NCBI RefSeq assembly: GCF_023343835.1
Contig: NC_064435.1
Location: 81,974,134 to 82,038,133, forward strand
Length of the DNA stretch: 64,000 bases
Direction of reading: 5' to 3'
DNA from: Lagopus muta
Taxonomy: Eukaryota > Chordata > Aves > Galliformes > Phasianidae
Shown here: positions 48,468 through 59,100 of the stretch, piece by piece
Layout: every line of letters begins with the position of its first letter
How positions within the stretch are numbered: position 1 is the first letter of the stretch
Translations under genes and position numbers: made by a program
Notes under the pieces: model-generated
Seen by the model: the letters and a program-made list of their open reading frames with translations, nothing else
What the model was told of the DNA's origin: nothing
Databases searched by the model: none

Positions 48468-51329
48468 GGGCTTTAGTAGTTAACCTCATTTCTTGATCTT
48501 ATCAGATCCCAAAATCCTTCATGTCTGCTGGATTCAGAATTGTTTACTGCACTGTGGCTTTGTGTCTGCGGTATGAGGTGAAATCCTGAGACCATTACAG
48601 TCATTAAGAGACACTGACCCATGGCTGGAATTTCACCCCAAGGCATCTTATGATCTTGCTTATGTGTGCATGCTGCTAATGAGTTAAAAGGTATTGCTCA
48701 TTTGAGGACAATTATACAAATACTTAATATTAGTAGTTTTGGGTCACGTAGTGTTACAGATGAAGTGATACAAAGAGTTGATATATTTCAGGTATGATAA
48801 ACGTGCAGGAGATTTGGGGCAGAAATTACAATAGAGACAAAGACTTTTTTTGGTGCACAGAAATTTTTGTGTTGTTTGTTTCATCTTGAAAATGATTACA
48901 AGTATAAGGCCATGATGTTGGGCCTTTTCTTCTCCTTTCGTGGCGAAGGGGGAGCTAATATTTGCCTCTCTTTTCTATTGAATCAGGTTATTTTACCATT
49001 ACATAGACTGTCTTATAGGTTTGCATTGCCATGCAGCAAAGCTACCTGTGGACCAAAGTACAGAATTTGAACTGTGTGAAGGAATGAAGTGTTGTAGGAA
49101 GAATTGCATTGGTACATTTATAGCACCTGACTGAGCATCAGGTACAGGGCTTGTTGCCTGCATCAAGGGCATGTGATCTGCGCCCTGGGACAAGGCAGGA
49201 GGCTGCAAGACCTGCTTAGAACATTGCTGGTGGCAACTGCAGCCACAGTGACTGTATGCCCTGTTTCTCCATCACTTGTGCTCTGATTTCCTCTGGGAGA
49301 GGAGTGATTGATTTAGTCCAGAAAGAACGAACTGCCACAAAGGCACTGCAGAAGGCGGCAGAAACAGGCTGGGGAGAGAAAAAGGATCATCCCAGCTCCA
49401 ATCTTGACCTTAATTACACCCCGGACAGCTATCCCCACAGTAAAAGAAAGCGTTGGTCTCTACTCTTACTGTGATTGCATGTACAAGATACACATAAGAC
49501 ACCTAAAAAATGCAGTTTCTCATACAACTGCAGCCACAAGTGATCAGTCCCAGCAGAGCAAGAGACTGTAAGCTAATGGCCCTGCCACTGCCTGGTCATG
49601 CCAATACCAGCGTATTTCTCTTTTTCAACTCATTCCCACATGTGGGAACAAGCCTGTCCATTCACACTTCAGTTTTACACTTTCTCCTATGCTAGAAGGG
49701 AATGGATGAAACCAGCTGCTTTCTGTTTCTGTGCAGTAGACACTGCTAATACAGGGAGTATTAGCATATAATGCACTTGTGGATTACCTTTGCAAACCCT
49801 ATCCTCACTCCTAACTCTGATGTCAGAACACCTATCCCTGTGTTAAAAGAGCATGTAAAGGAAAAGTGACACTTGCTAGCCTTTGTCATCTCTGTATTTG
49901 TACAAATGTGGTAGCATTCAGCAGTATGTTGGGCTCGTGATGGTTTACAGACTTTTCCAACCCTGATGACTTTATAACTCAGTGGACCAATCTGTGTTGT
50001 AAGAGAGCTTGCAAAGAATTTCTTCTTCTCAGCACAAATCCTCTGTGTGTGTAAACCTTGTGTATTGCCAAAAGTAGTTATATTTCTGACATGTTATATT
50101 CTCCAAGCTGTAGCTATAATCCCAACAAAAATCCTAACATCATTCGCATCCAGAAGCAGTAATTTTCTCTACAAATACCAGCCTTTTATAGCTATTGCTA
50201 GTTGTACTGTTCTTCTGGATGGCATCAGGCAGAGATCCTGAGGCAGATGGGTGTGGAGAGGTTGATTCCTGACTGCTTGGGACTGGCAAGCTCTGGAAAG
50301 GACTGACCATGGCTTCCTTGCATAGCAGCCAAAACACTAAAACGTGCATACTCACATACATATATGTAGTGTTTTCACTGTCCAAAATGAGTATATTAAT
50401 GACAAATATTTGCTTCCAGCCTTCAAAGAAGAGCTCTAACAATCCCTGTACTGTGAAAGCTACTGGCACTGAACTGAAGGGATGTCTCCTCTGGAAGATA
50501 TAAAGTTTCTGGCTTTCCAAATGTCCTCTCTGCAGACCCTGGGAGATACTGTCCTCTCAGGGAGCTTCCTCCTGGATGTTCAGCCCCAAAAGGAGCTTCA
50601 TGCATATACTACGTGAAATCAGTGGAGTTGGATGAAGCAAGGAGTGACCCAATTTGCCAAAGCCAGTACATTAGGCAGCTACTACCTGAATTATCTACTG
50701 AGTGTCTCAGTTTAGGTGATGTGACAATTTTCCAGGGATGGCAATTAGCTTTCCAGGCTGCAATTCACTTTTTGGTGAGTTTATCATGGCCTTCCAGATA
50801 AAATATGCACGAGCACACCCTGCCCATCCTCCACAACCAGCCTTCTCTTACCAATAGGGTCATACTTGACAGTATTGGAAATATTTTCTATCTTTACTAC
50901 AGCAATATGATGGTGGAAAGCTTTCTTGCAAGAGCCCTCTAGACTTGTTCTTGGTACCATTTTCTTGGTCAAACTTCATATTTTAATGGAAAACAGTGTA
51001 GAACAAATGTAAGTCTAATGCAGAGCTTAAAAAAAAATTAAAACAGAGATGCAGATAGACAAGATAATAAACATTCTATTTTTTTTCAGTTTGTCTCATT
51101 CCTTAAGCTGCCTTCAGCAATTTCTGCAAGAAAATAGTGTTATTAGTTTTGCTAGCATTACAATAGCATTCAGCTAATGATTTTTAGGAAATGGTTACAG
51201 AGATATCTATGTATGTGTGTGTATATGTGAAAGAGAAATATGCCATTTACATGAAACATCCTGTCTTTAGCCGTATCCAGTTAGTATCTAAAGACTGTTT
51301 ATAGACTCTGTTATACTCGGTTGGTGCTA

Positions 51330-51720
51330 AAATTGATTTCTTGGCTGAATTATTCTGCGATAGGATAAACCCACTAATTGTGCATCTAAATAAAATTGAA
51401 TTTTAACAAATTGACTTTTATTTTACCTTGGATGATAATTTATTGACACAAATAGAACTCCTTAATTAAATTTGGCATTTCCAGGTCTGTTGAGGGCATG
51501 TTAAACTCTTTTGCCATGTGGTTTTAGTGCTTTTAAAAAAATTTAGACCATCTTGATATTCCTAGATTAAATTCTGTTTATTACAGGCTGTACAGCCAGC
51601 CAATTATTTTGACTATGTCATTCTTAAGGATCCTACATGGAATTAGCATAGATCTTCTGTGAAGAAGGACTATTAATTTATAATTTCTCATTAAACACAT
51701 CAGAGATTGATACTTGTTGT
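51330..51720. promoter_or_regulatory. Candidate AT-rich conserved noncoding element
   Basis: A repeat-free AT-rich stretch with several homeodomain-type cores, including CTAATTGTGC (about 51374), CCTTAATTAAAT (about 51460) and CCAATTATTT (about 51600). It resembles ancient developmental enhancer sequence in composition. There is no direct evidence of function. Confidence 0.22.
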
Positions 51721-53709
51721 TGCTGTTCCGGAAATGGATATCTTAATTCAAGAGTACCTAGCATGCAATCTACAAAAATGGAAAGAAAGTGAGGACATGA
51801 TAAATTATGTTTATCACTATCTCTCAGAGTCTGGGTCTCAATAGAGCTGGAAAAGTTTAGTAGAAGAAAAATAGCTGCAGCTAAGCTCCAGGGGAAATTG
51901 AAGGCTCAGGTCCTTACCTATCTGTGTATTTTGATCAGTGGAGGAGAAGCCAATGAAGTTTTCCTGTCCTATGCTGCAGGTAAAGGGATCCAGTAATAAT
52001 GAAGACTCTTGCAACATGAGACCCTGAGTCTCTCCAAAGACCAGAGTTGATTACTATGATCTTCTACTTTGTGGAGTGTGATGGAAGCTTGAACTAGGAG
52101 CTGAATGTCCGTGAATATACATAAATTTCCACTAAAGCCTGAACCAGAAGTAAATGTCCATATATCTGTTGCCACATCAAAAAATAGGGTTTACGTTACT
52201 GGCTATTCTGCAGGACACACCTCAGAGGAAATGGTAGGGGCTTCTTGGTCCCTACAACAGTGAGTGTTGCCAACCTGTCCTTCCATGAAGTGCTCACCAG
52301 CCAAGCAGGCGAGAAGCTAAGAGGAAAGGCCAGCAGATGCCTTCTTGCTCACTAATGCAAAGCCAGGAACGGGGTGGAAAAGCTTTAATGATTTCATTCT
52401 TGGTCAAGAACATAGGGGTTAAATTCTGATTTTGTTATTATGCTACACCCAAACTAATGATATTTCTTCTTGATTCCTACATTCACCTTGTGCTTAGATA
52501 TTATGCTTCCCTAATACAGAAATACGCATTGATAGTACATCCAGATATTTACATTTGGAATAAATCCACACCAAAAAGAATTGCAGCTAAAACCAGCTAT
52601 GAAACATATAGAAGACTTCAGCAAGTCTGTTTGCAAAGATACAGCTAAATGGTTTCTAAACAACTGAAGAACTGAAGTATCTTTTTTTTTTTTTTAATCT
52701 CTTTGTGAGGAAGAGTAGTTGCTTGATCACAGCTACACTCAGGGAACGGCTCCTTTGATTTGAAGGGACATTGCCCAAGCAGGTTTACTGTTACGCGTCC
52801 TTTCACCTGGGTTCCTATGAGTTACTGCTGCTTAGTTAATTTAAAGCCAACTGCGTAAGACTATGAGACTAGTAAAAGGACTTTGGACTACAGTGAAATG
52901 GCAGAGGTGTGTTTGCAGGTAAGTTCCTTAGTGCATGGGGGTCACTGGTTCTGCTATCTTTTGCCAATAGCAATCTCCCTTGCTTTCTCCCACTTTACAA
53001 CTCCATTTTGAAGACACTAGCCTCACACACTTTTCGCTGTTCCTTTCCTTTAATAACACAGTGGCAGATACTATCAAGCAGCTCAAAACACCCTCTTTAC
53101 ATTTCCAGGATTAAGCTATTAGCCAAGGAAAAACACCACTTCTTTCCTCCTTTACACATCTGGTGCGTACTCTGCAGGGATGAAAACTGCCAGTGCGTAA
53201 TAGGCTGACACAGTACTGAGAAGGTAGTCATTTTTTTATGAGGGAGAGATGCATATCTGTATGTATGATTTCTCTTTGTTTAGTTTCTACTGTATTCCAA
53301 AATGGGCCATGTACCTGCATTTGGCAACAGGGACAAGGAGGAAGGAGGCAGGGGTGAGGAGTGAAACTATAAACCAGTAGCCCAAGATAGACCCTCATTG
53401 TGAACATACCTGCTTTGACACATGCTCATATTTTTTAGAGTACAGCACACTGAAGTTGATTGTTTTGGCTGCTCTTGCTCCTGGTTGTTGGCTTCCAGCC
53501 TGACTTCTGCAGTACAGGGAAGAGTCACCCCTGCCAAGCTAAGAAGTGCAGACCAGGAGAGCTTACCAACATCCTCTGCCTTCCAAAAAGCTACTCCTCG
53601 GCTGGGCACATGGGGGAACTGAGCCTTGGGTGATGTGGCAGGGTTCCCAGCTCCCTGTGTTGGTGTCAAGGTGGAAAATAGCAAAAAGTGTATATGGAAG
53701 GCTGATTCA

Positions 53710-53711
<2 letters not shown>

Positions 53712-53747
<36 letters not shown>
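53712..53747. repeat. (TTA)12 microsatellite
   Basis: Twelve perfect TTA units without interruption, which makes it likely to vary in length between individuals. Confidence 0.97.
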
Positions 53748-53748
<1 letters not shown>

Positions 53749-54224
53749 GCAACAAACAAGCAATTAAAGAACTTAAAGTGGGGAAAAAATACAAACCCAA
53801 ACAATTCTTTCTCAAATGAGTATAATAGAATGTTTCCGGAAAATTTCTGAAGATATCTCAGCTATTATACTTGGACCAGAAGATTTTTAAACTGTATACT
53901 GGCATTCAGTGAGTAAATATCAGATGTAGTTTGCTTGTTGGCTTTTTCTCCCATCTCTTTCAGATCTGCCTGCTTACCTGATTCTTTCTGTTAACTCTGA
54001 ACCTTACTGCTGCCATTCAGGTCTTGCTAGAGCACTCTGTCCAGTGTGAGCCACTAACCTTCAAAAAAAGCCAACACTGACTAAAAAAGTCCAGGAGCCA
54101 ACAGTGAGATATGTCTTCTGAAAAAAGATGGAGCTAATTGAACCTGGGGGGGACATATGATAATTACATTGAAGAATGTAAAATACCACTATGAGGGGAA
54201 GAAAATACAATTACAGAGACTCAA

Positions 54225-55145
54225 ATTACTGAGATTGAAAAAGACCTCTGAAGGTTATATAGTCTAAGTTCCTGTTATGAGCAAGGTCAGCTAGAGCAAG
54301 TGCTCAGGACAGCATAAATACTGTTGGGTACTGAATATTTCCAGGGTTGGACAAATCACAACCTTTTTGTGCAAATTGTGCCAATGTTCAATCACTCTTA
54401 GAAAGATTTTCTTCTTAAATATAAATGCAATTTCCTGTATTTCAATTTGAGACCGTTTCTTCTCATCCTGTCACTGAACATCTTCTTGTTTAGTGACACA
54501 TATCAGGTATTTACACATGTGGAGAAAAGCCCTCTCTCTCAGCCTGCCACTGTATGCCAGATGTCCCCATCCCTTAGTTATTTTTGAGGCCCTTCACTGT
54601 GCTTGCTCCAATATGTCCAAATCTCCCTTTTACAAAGAAGCCCAGATCTGGACTCTGCACTCCAAATGCGTCTTACCTAGGCTGAGCAGAGAAGGATCGC
54701 TTCCCTCAATCTGCTGAAAATACTTTTCCTGTTGTGGATTACAAGCTTTTTGGCTTTTGGGTACAAAGGTACAACAGCAGCTTTTCCTTACCATTGGCAG
54801 GGTTTGTATTTCCCTTTAGTTGAACTCCATGAGGTTTCTAGTGACCCATTTCTCCAGCCTGTTGAGGTTCTTCCAGATGGTAACATAATCAGTGGTGTAT
54901 CCACCACTCTCCAGTGTTGTATCTGCACACTTGCTGATGGTACACTCTGTCCCTGTGTCCAGATGAATAATGAAGATGTTAAACAACCCACTCTCTTGCA
55001 TTCACACTTGGGAGTCACTATAAGTGAGTGGCCTCCAGCTGTACTTTCTACAGCTAACTACAGTCCTCTGAGCCCAGCAGTTCAGCCACTCTTCAGTTCA
55101 TCTCTGTCCACTCTCAAAGAAGCACTTCATCAGTTCTTTGCCGTT
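54225..55145 (-). mobile_element. CR1 LINE, 5'-truncated, ~0.9 kb, diverged
   Basis: Antisense CR1. Reading +: TTGAAAAAGACCTCTGAAGG, ATATTTCCAGGGTTGG, TTTCCTGTATTTCAATTTGA, TCATCCTGTCACTGAACATC, CAATATGTCC, TCTGGACTCTGCACTCCAAA and TGAACTCCATGAGG. The - strand frame at 54816-55001 keeps RT signature pieces (LFNIFIIHLDTGTEC, ISKCADTT at the catalytic box where active copies have FADDT, LNRLEKWVTRNLMEFN). The lost catalytic aspartate and frame breaks make it inactive. It is 5'-truncated near 55145. Confidence 0.88.
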
Positions 55146-55403
55146 TAATTTATTTATTACCTCTGTAGTGGATTGGACAAGAAGTCATAGGCATAAATTA
55201 CAGCAGGGAATGCTTATTTTAGATAAAAACAACAAAAAAAAACAAGAGTTACAGTGAAGCATGGGGAAGATTTTGTGAGGGCATAGCAAATGGAATAGAT
55301 AACCCAGTAAGATCCTACCCAGCCTTATTTTCTTTGATCCTTAACAGGATTCTCAAAACCGCCAACTGTATGTATTTATCCCTAAGAATGAGCTAAAGTA
55401 GAG

Positions 55404-55428
55404 CTTGGTTAGCTGAAGGCTAACCAAG
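55404..55428. repeat. Perfect 10-bp hairpin
   Basis: Arms CTTGGTTAGC (55404-55413) and GCTAACCAAG (55419-55428) around the loop TGAAG, with no mismatch. Confidence 0.85.
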
Positions 55429-55516
55429 AAAACCCCTCTCTCTAGGAGTACTACTGCAGCTGATGAGTACAAACAAACCCAAAGCTAAATGCAATGAAGG
55501 CAAACATGGATGTCCA

Positions 55517-55536
55517 ACTGGTTCTCTTGAACCAGT
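55517..55536. repeat. Perfect 8-bp hairpin
   Basis: Arms ACTGGTTC (55517-55524) and GAACCAGT (55529-55536) around the loop TCTT. Confidence 0.8.
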
Positions 55537-55728
55537 AAGAGAAATCATGCATATATCTCACAACTCAACAGTGGGCTCACCCTCTCTTTCCTGTAAACCT
55601 TCGTCCAGGTTCATGAATGAGATACTCAGAATGCAGAACTGCCTTTTCCCTTTGATTCCAGTCTGAGGTAACATGGCTATAAGAAATATCTCAATAATTT
55701 TCTGAGGCAAGGTCTCATGTGAAGTCAG

Positions 55729-55734
55729 TTTATT
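55729..55734 (-). promoter_or_regulatory. Polyadenylation signal of the putative LTR
   Basis: AATAAA on the - strand, placed ~60 bp after the TATA-like box and ~30 bp before the inferred LTR edge, as expected near the R/U5 boundary. Confidence 0.45.
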
Positions 55735-55793
55735 CATGATTGCAATGGTAGGCGTCCTACAAGCAGAAGTGCACTCGCAGATCAGTATCTTAT

Positions 55794-55801
55794 CTTTTAT
55801 T
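55794..55801 (-). promoter_or_regulatory. TATA-like box of the putative LTR
   Basis: AATAAAAG on the - strand, with a CCAAT box ~45 bp upstream (complement at 55845-55849). It would start transcription toward lower coordinates, i.e. toward FARS2 and antisense to it. Present-day activity is unknown. Confidence 0.4.
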
Positions 55802-56101
55802 CCCTACTGTCCAATGCTAGTTCCTTCTTCTTCTCTGGCTCCTCATTGGCTGAGTACTACATGTTCACAATCCACTTATTTCTAAGAATCTATAAAGGTT
55901 ATTTTTCTAAGTATCTATAAATCTTTTTTTCCCCTAGCTCTCCTTCCCCTTTTCCAGACATGTCTTATCTTGTGGTTTTGAGCAACCATTGCTTTTCTCA
56001 ATTCATTTCCTTGTAACTTGGAACTTTCTACTGTCAGTGTGGCTGCCCAAACCAACAACTGCCTACTTAGCAATATACCCTGTTCATGCAAAGCCAACAT
56101 G

Positions 56102-59100
56102 TTTTCCCCTTACATTGGCCATGCGGGAAGTCTTTGGGCCAACAGCTTGTGAAAAGAGGCAGGAAGAGACACCACTCCATCAAAAAATACAGACAAATTT
56201 TGTTCAGTTTGTCATGTAGTTTCCTCTTAGAAGGAGAGATAATCAGGACGCACAGGAGTGGTGGTAGTCCAGGAGTAGGCAGCACAGGCTGTGGTTCTTT
56301 CCTCAACTGTGACCCAGAGTTTTGGTGCAAGATGGGACTTGGACATTCTTTGGGACTTTGGTTCTGCAGATGAGAGGAAAGTATGGTGGCATTTTCCCTC
56401 CATCATGGCAGTGTGAATCAGAAGTGATTCATAGTTTTTGAGATACTCAGATATTTCATGTGAGTGCTATAAAATGACTTGAAAAGAAACAAAAATGAAA
56501 TACAGGGCTGGATGAAATGGAAAGGACAGAGTAGTGATCCACCCACTTTTTAGTCAAGAAGGGACTGTTACGGCAATCCAGACTTCTCCCCTGTGCAAAT
56601 CTCAGGAATTCAATAAACTAATTCGCACTTTAGAGCAAGGGCTGTGATCAGACTAGGGCACATATTTCAAGAGAAATTGCCCAACTTGATCTTAGAGGGA
56701 GAATGTAAGCAGGGATTTCACCACAGCCTCAGGAAGTTGTTCCTTCTCTGTTAAATATTCATTTCTTATTTCTTTTTCTTATTTGTCTTGATTTGACTCC
56801 TGACAGTCAGTCTCACTTCATGTTTGTATGCTAGCTGGAAGGGCACATAGTCATCCTAACTCTGATCCCTGGGCTTAGGACTCAGTGTCACTAAAGGCAC
56901 CACATACATTTTCATTTAGTAAGATAACTAATCTCACTGAGCCCTGAAGCCATGGGTTAACTGGGAGACCCATGAGCACTCTCTCTTGATTGTGGGCACG
57001 TGCCTGGGCCATGACCTGATTTCCTATTGAGGCATGCACAGCCTCCCTCTGCCACCTCTCTGTGTTCTGCTGCTTCACCAGGAGGTCCAGGTCCAGATGA
57101 ACTGGTCAGAGCCTCTTCACCTGCCTCTGTAAGGAGAATGAAGAGGGGATGAAGATCCTATGACATACTGCAGAAGGCATGCCCAAGGAAGGTGCATGCA
57201 GAGAATATACAACCCTAGCATACAATCAGCAACCTGTCAATATTTTTTCAGACTCATCTCTGAACCCTCTCTGGGACTTCTGCCCTGAACTGTGGACCCT
57301 ACCTGCAGATGCTCTGTTCCAAGGCCAATCATGCTGGTGTTGAGTAACATGGTAATGTCACTTCCTGAGGTAAAACAACAAGCAAATGTTCTGCAGTTTC
57401 TCTCCAGATTTGATTTTGATTTAATTTGAATGGTTCTGTGCCTAATTGCTTGCCTATAGTGAAAACTTAATGTGTTGATTTTCTGAGGGCTACAGAGAAG
57501 TACTTGGAGAACAATCAGTCAGATGGTTTGTCACATCCCAGGCAGCCCTAGCAGCATTTGCTTGAAATGAAATGTAACATTTCTACATTGCAGGCAGTAT
57601 TTTTGCTGCTAGCGTTTCTGCATATCTTGCTAAATAAAAATAGATATCTCCTTTTTTGGTTTAAGTATTGGTTAAAAGCAAAGCAAAAACCCCACTTGCA
57701 TTAAGATGACACTGTACCAAACTGGAAGCTGAAGTGGTCCTCCCCATTTGATTGCAGCCACATCAAGTCCCAGACTTCATCCTGAGCCATCTGCTAATCG
57801 CTGTGGTTTTGCAATCATACATCCCAAAGCTAATTTAGTTTGGAAGAAGCTGTTGGAACAGGGAGGCATCCTTGGAAATCACAGTGTCTTTCTGTTAATG
57901 GGCACTGCAGATTGCTGAGCTGCTCCAGTCTGCCCTACCGCAGGATATACTCACATAGTGTCCTGTCCTTCAGAGCCTTCTCAGGCCTTGTGCTGTCAAG
58001 AAGCTTTGGAGGATGCTGCAAGCTAAAGGAAGCCCTGAGGCCATCTGTCCTTAATGCCAGACTGAAAAGCTGTCTAGTCACTGAAACCACAGGCATGATG
58101 GGCAGGACCCCAGAACACCTGGCAGCCCCGTAGCAGAGCAAGCCAGAGCATTTGCCTGCTGACATGTGAAACTGCACTACTGGGGGGTTATAGGTCACAC
58201 TATGCATGGGATGTGGGCTGTGTCGTGCTCCAGGGTGCTCTGAAGTCTCCTGTTGCTGAGCAGTGCACCTGCAGCTGCCAAAGGCCAAGCTGCAGCACCT
58301 GTGCTGCACCCAAACCACTGCCAGGCATGCTACAGGAAAAGCAGAGGCTCAACACACAGCGTGTCCAGACCAAAGTGATGTCTTCAGATTACTGCTTTCC
58401 TTGGAAAAGCTGTGTGTGTTTCCCCTTGAATGCAGCAGCAACAACAGCACGAAGCAATGCTGGTGCAGCTGCACCAGCCTTCTGGGGGGCTTCTGTCCTT
58501 AGCACAAGTCCATCATGGTTATTAGAAACATCAAGCTAAACAAAACGTGATGGTAGAGTAGATGCTGGTATGCCATTATTTTTTGCTGTCTAACCAGTCC
58601 TCTTATCCCCTCCATTACTCCAACGCCCCGTTTGACTCAGTCTGCTAAGGTACTTGTCCTCACAGCACCCGGTGAGGGGAGGGAAGTGCTGCAGACTGGC
58701 ACAGACACCATGTCTGTGTTAATAATAGCAACAAACATTGCCTGAGCTGGCTGGTGCCCCTGAAGCCACAAGCACCATGTGGGCTCTGACAGCTACCAGG
58801 GTCACCCCTGCAAAGACTGCATGTTATCACATGCAGACTGCAGCTTGGACTGTGTCCCACAGGGCTGAAAGTCCCTTCTGCACCTCTGTCAGACCCCTCT
58901 CCCCTGTTCCATCCATGAAGCAGCATGCTCAGGCTCTATAAATAAGCTCAGATTCTGGTTAAGTGATTTCTGCATCTGCTTTTGCAGCCCATCAGAGATG
59001 ATGTCTTTGATGATTTTGCTATATCCCCAAGAGGAAAGAGACAACCTCCTCCTTTGATAAGGGGCTATGAAATGAGCATGGAATGGGAACTCTCCTTCTC

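Larger units (their letters stand above)
48468..54224. other. Intergenic sequence with simple repeats
   Basis: Holds the AT-rich candidate element at 51330-51720, T14 near 52681-52696 and (TTA)12. At 49936-49979 a scrap (CAGACTTTTCCAACCCTGAT) may be a last remnant of a CR1 3' end, too short to call. No exon is seen. Confidence 0.4.
55146..55702. other. Spacer between CR1 and LTR, with two hairpins
   Basis: No gene or repeat family is recognised. Two perfect short hairpins lie here (55404-55428 and 55517-55536). Confidence 0.5.
55703..56101 (-). mobile_element. Probable solo LTR of an endogenous retrovirus (limits approximate)
   Basis: Read on the - strand, this ~400-bp block has the order expected of an LTR: a U3-like part, a CCAAT box (complement at 55845-55849), a TATA-like AATAAAAG (complement around 55794-55801) about 45 bp later, and AATAAA (complement at 55729-55734) about 60 bp further on, then a short U5-like part. 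The + strand left edge TGAGGCAAGG would be the complement of a CA-type LTR end. TTTTC occurs on both sides (55698-55702, 56102-56106), compatible with a 5-bp target duplication, but the right edge then lacks the canonical terminal dinucleotide, so the limits may be off by a few bases. No internal viral genes, primer-binding site or second LTR is seen. The family is not identified. Confidence 0.5.

Noticed and set aside
49936..49979. CR1 3' remnant
   Set aside because: Only about 25 bp resemble the CR1 end, and no tail or flanking CR1 sequence supports it.
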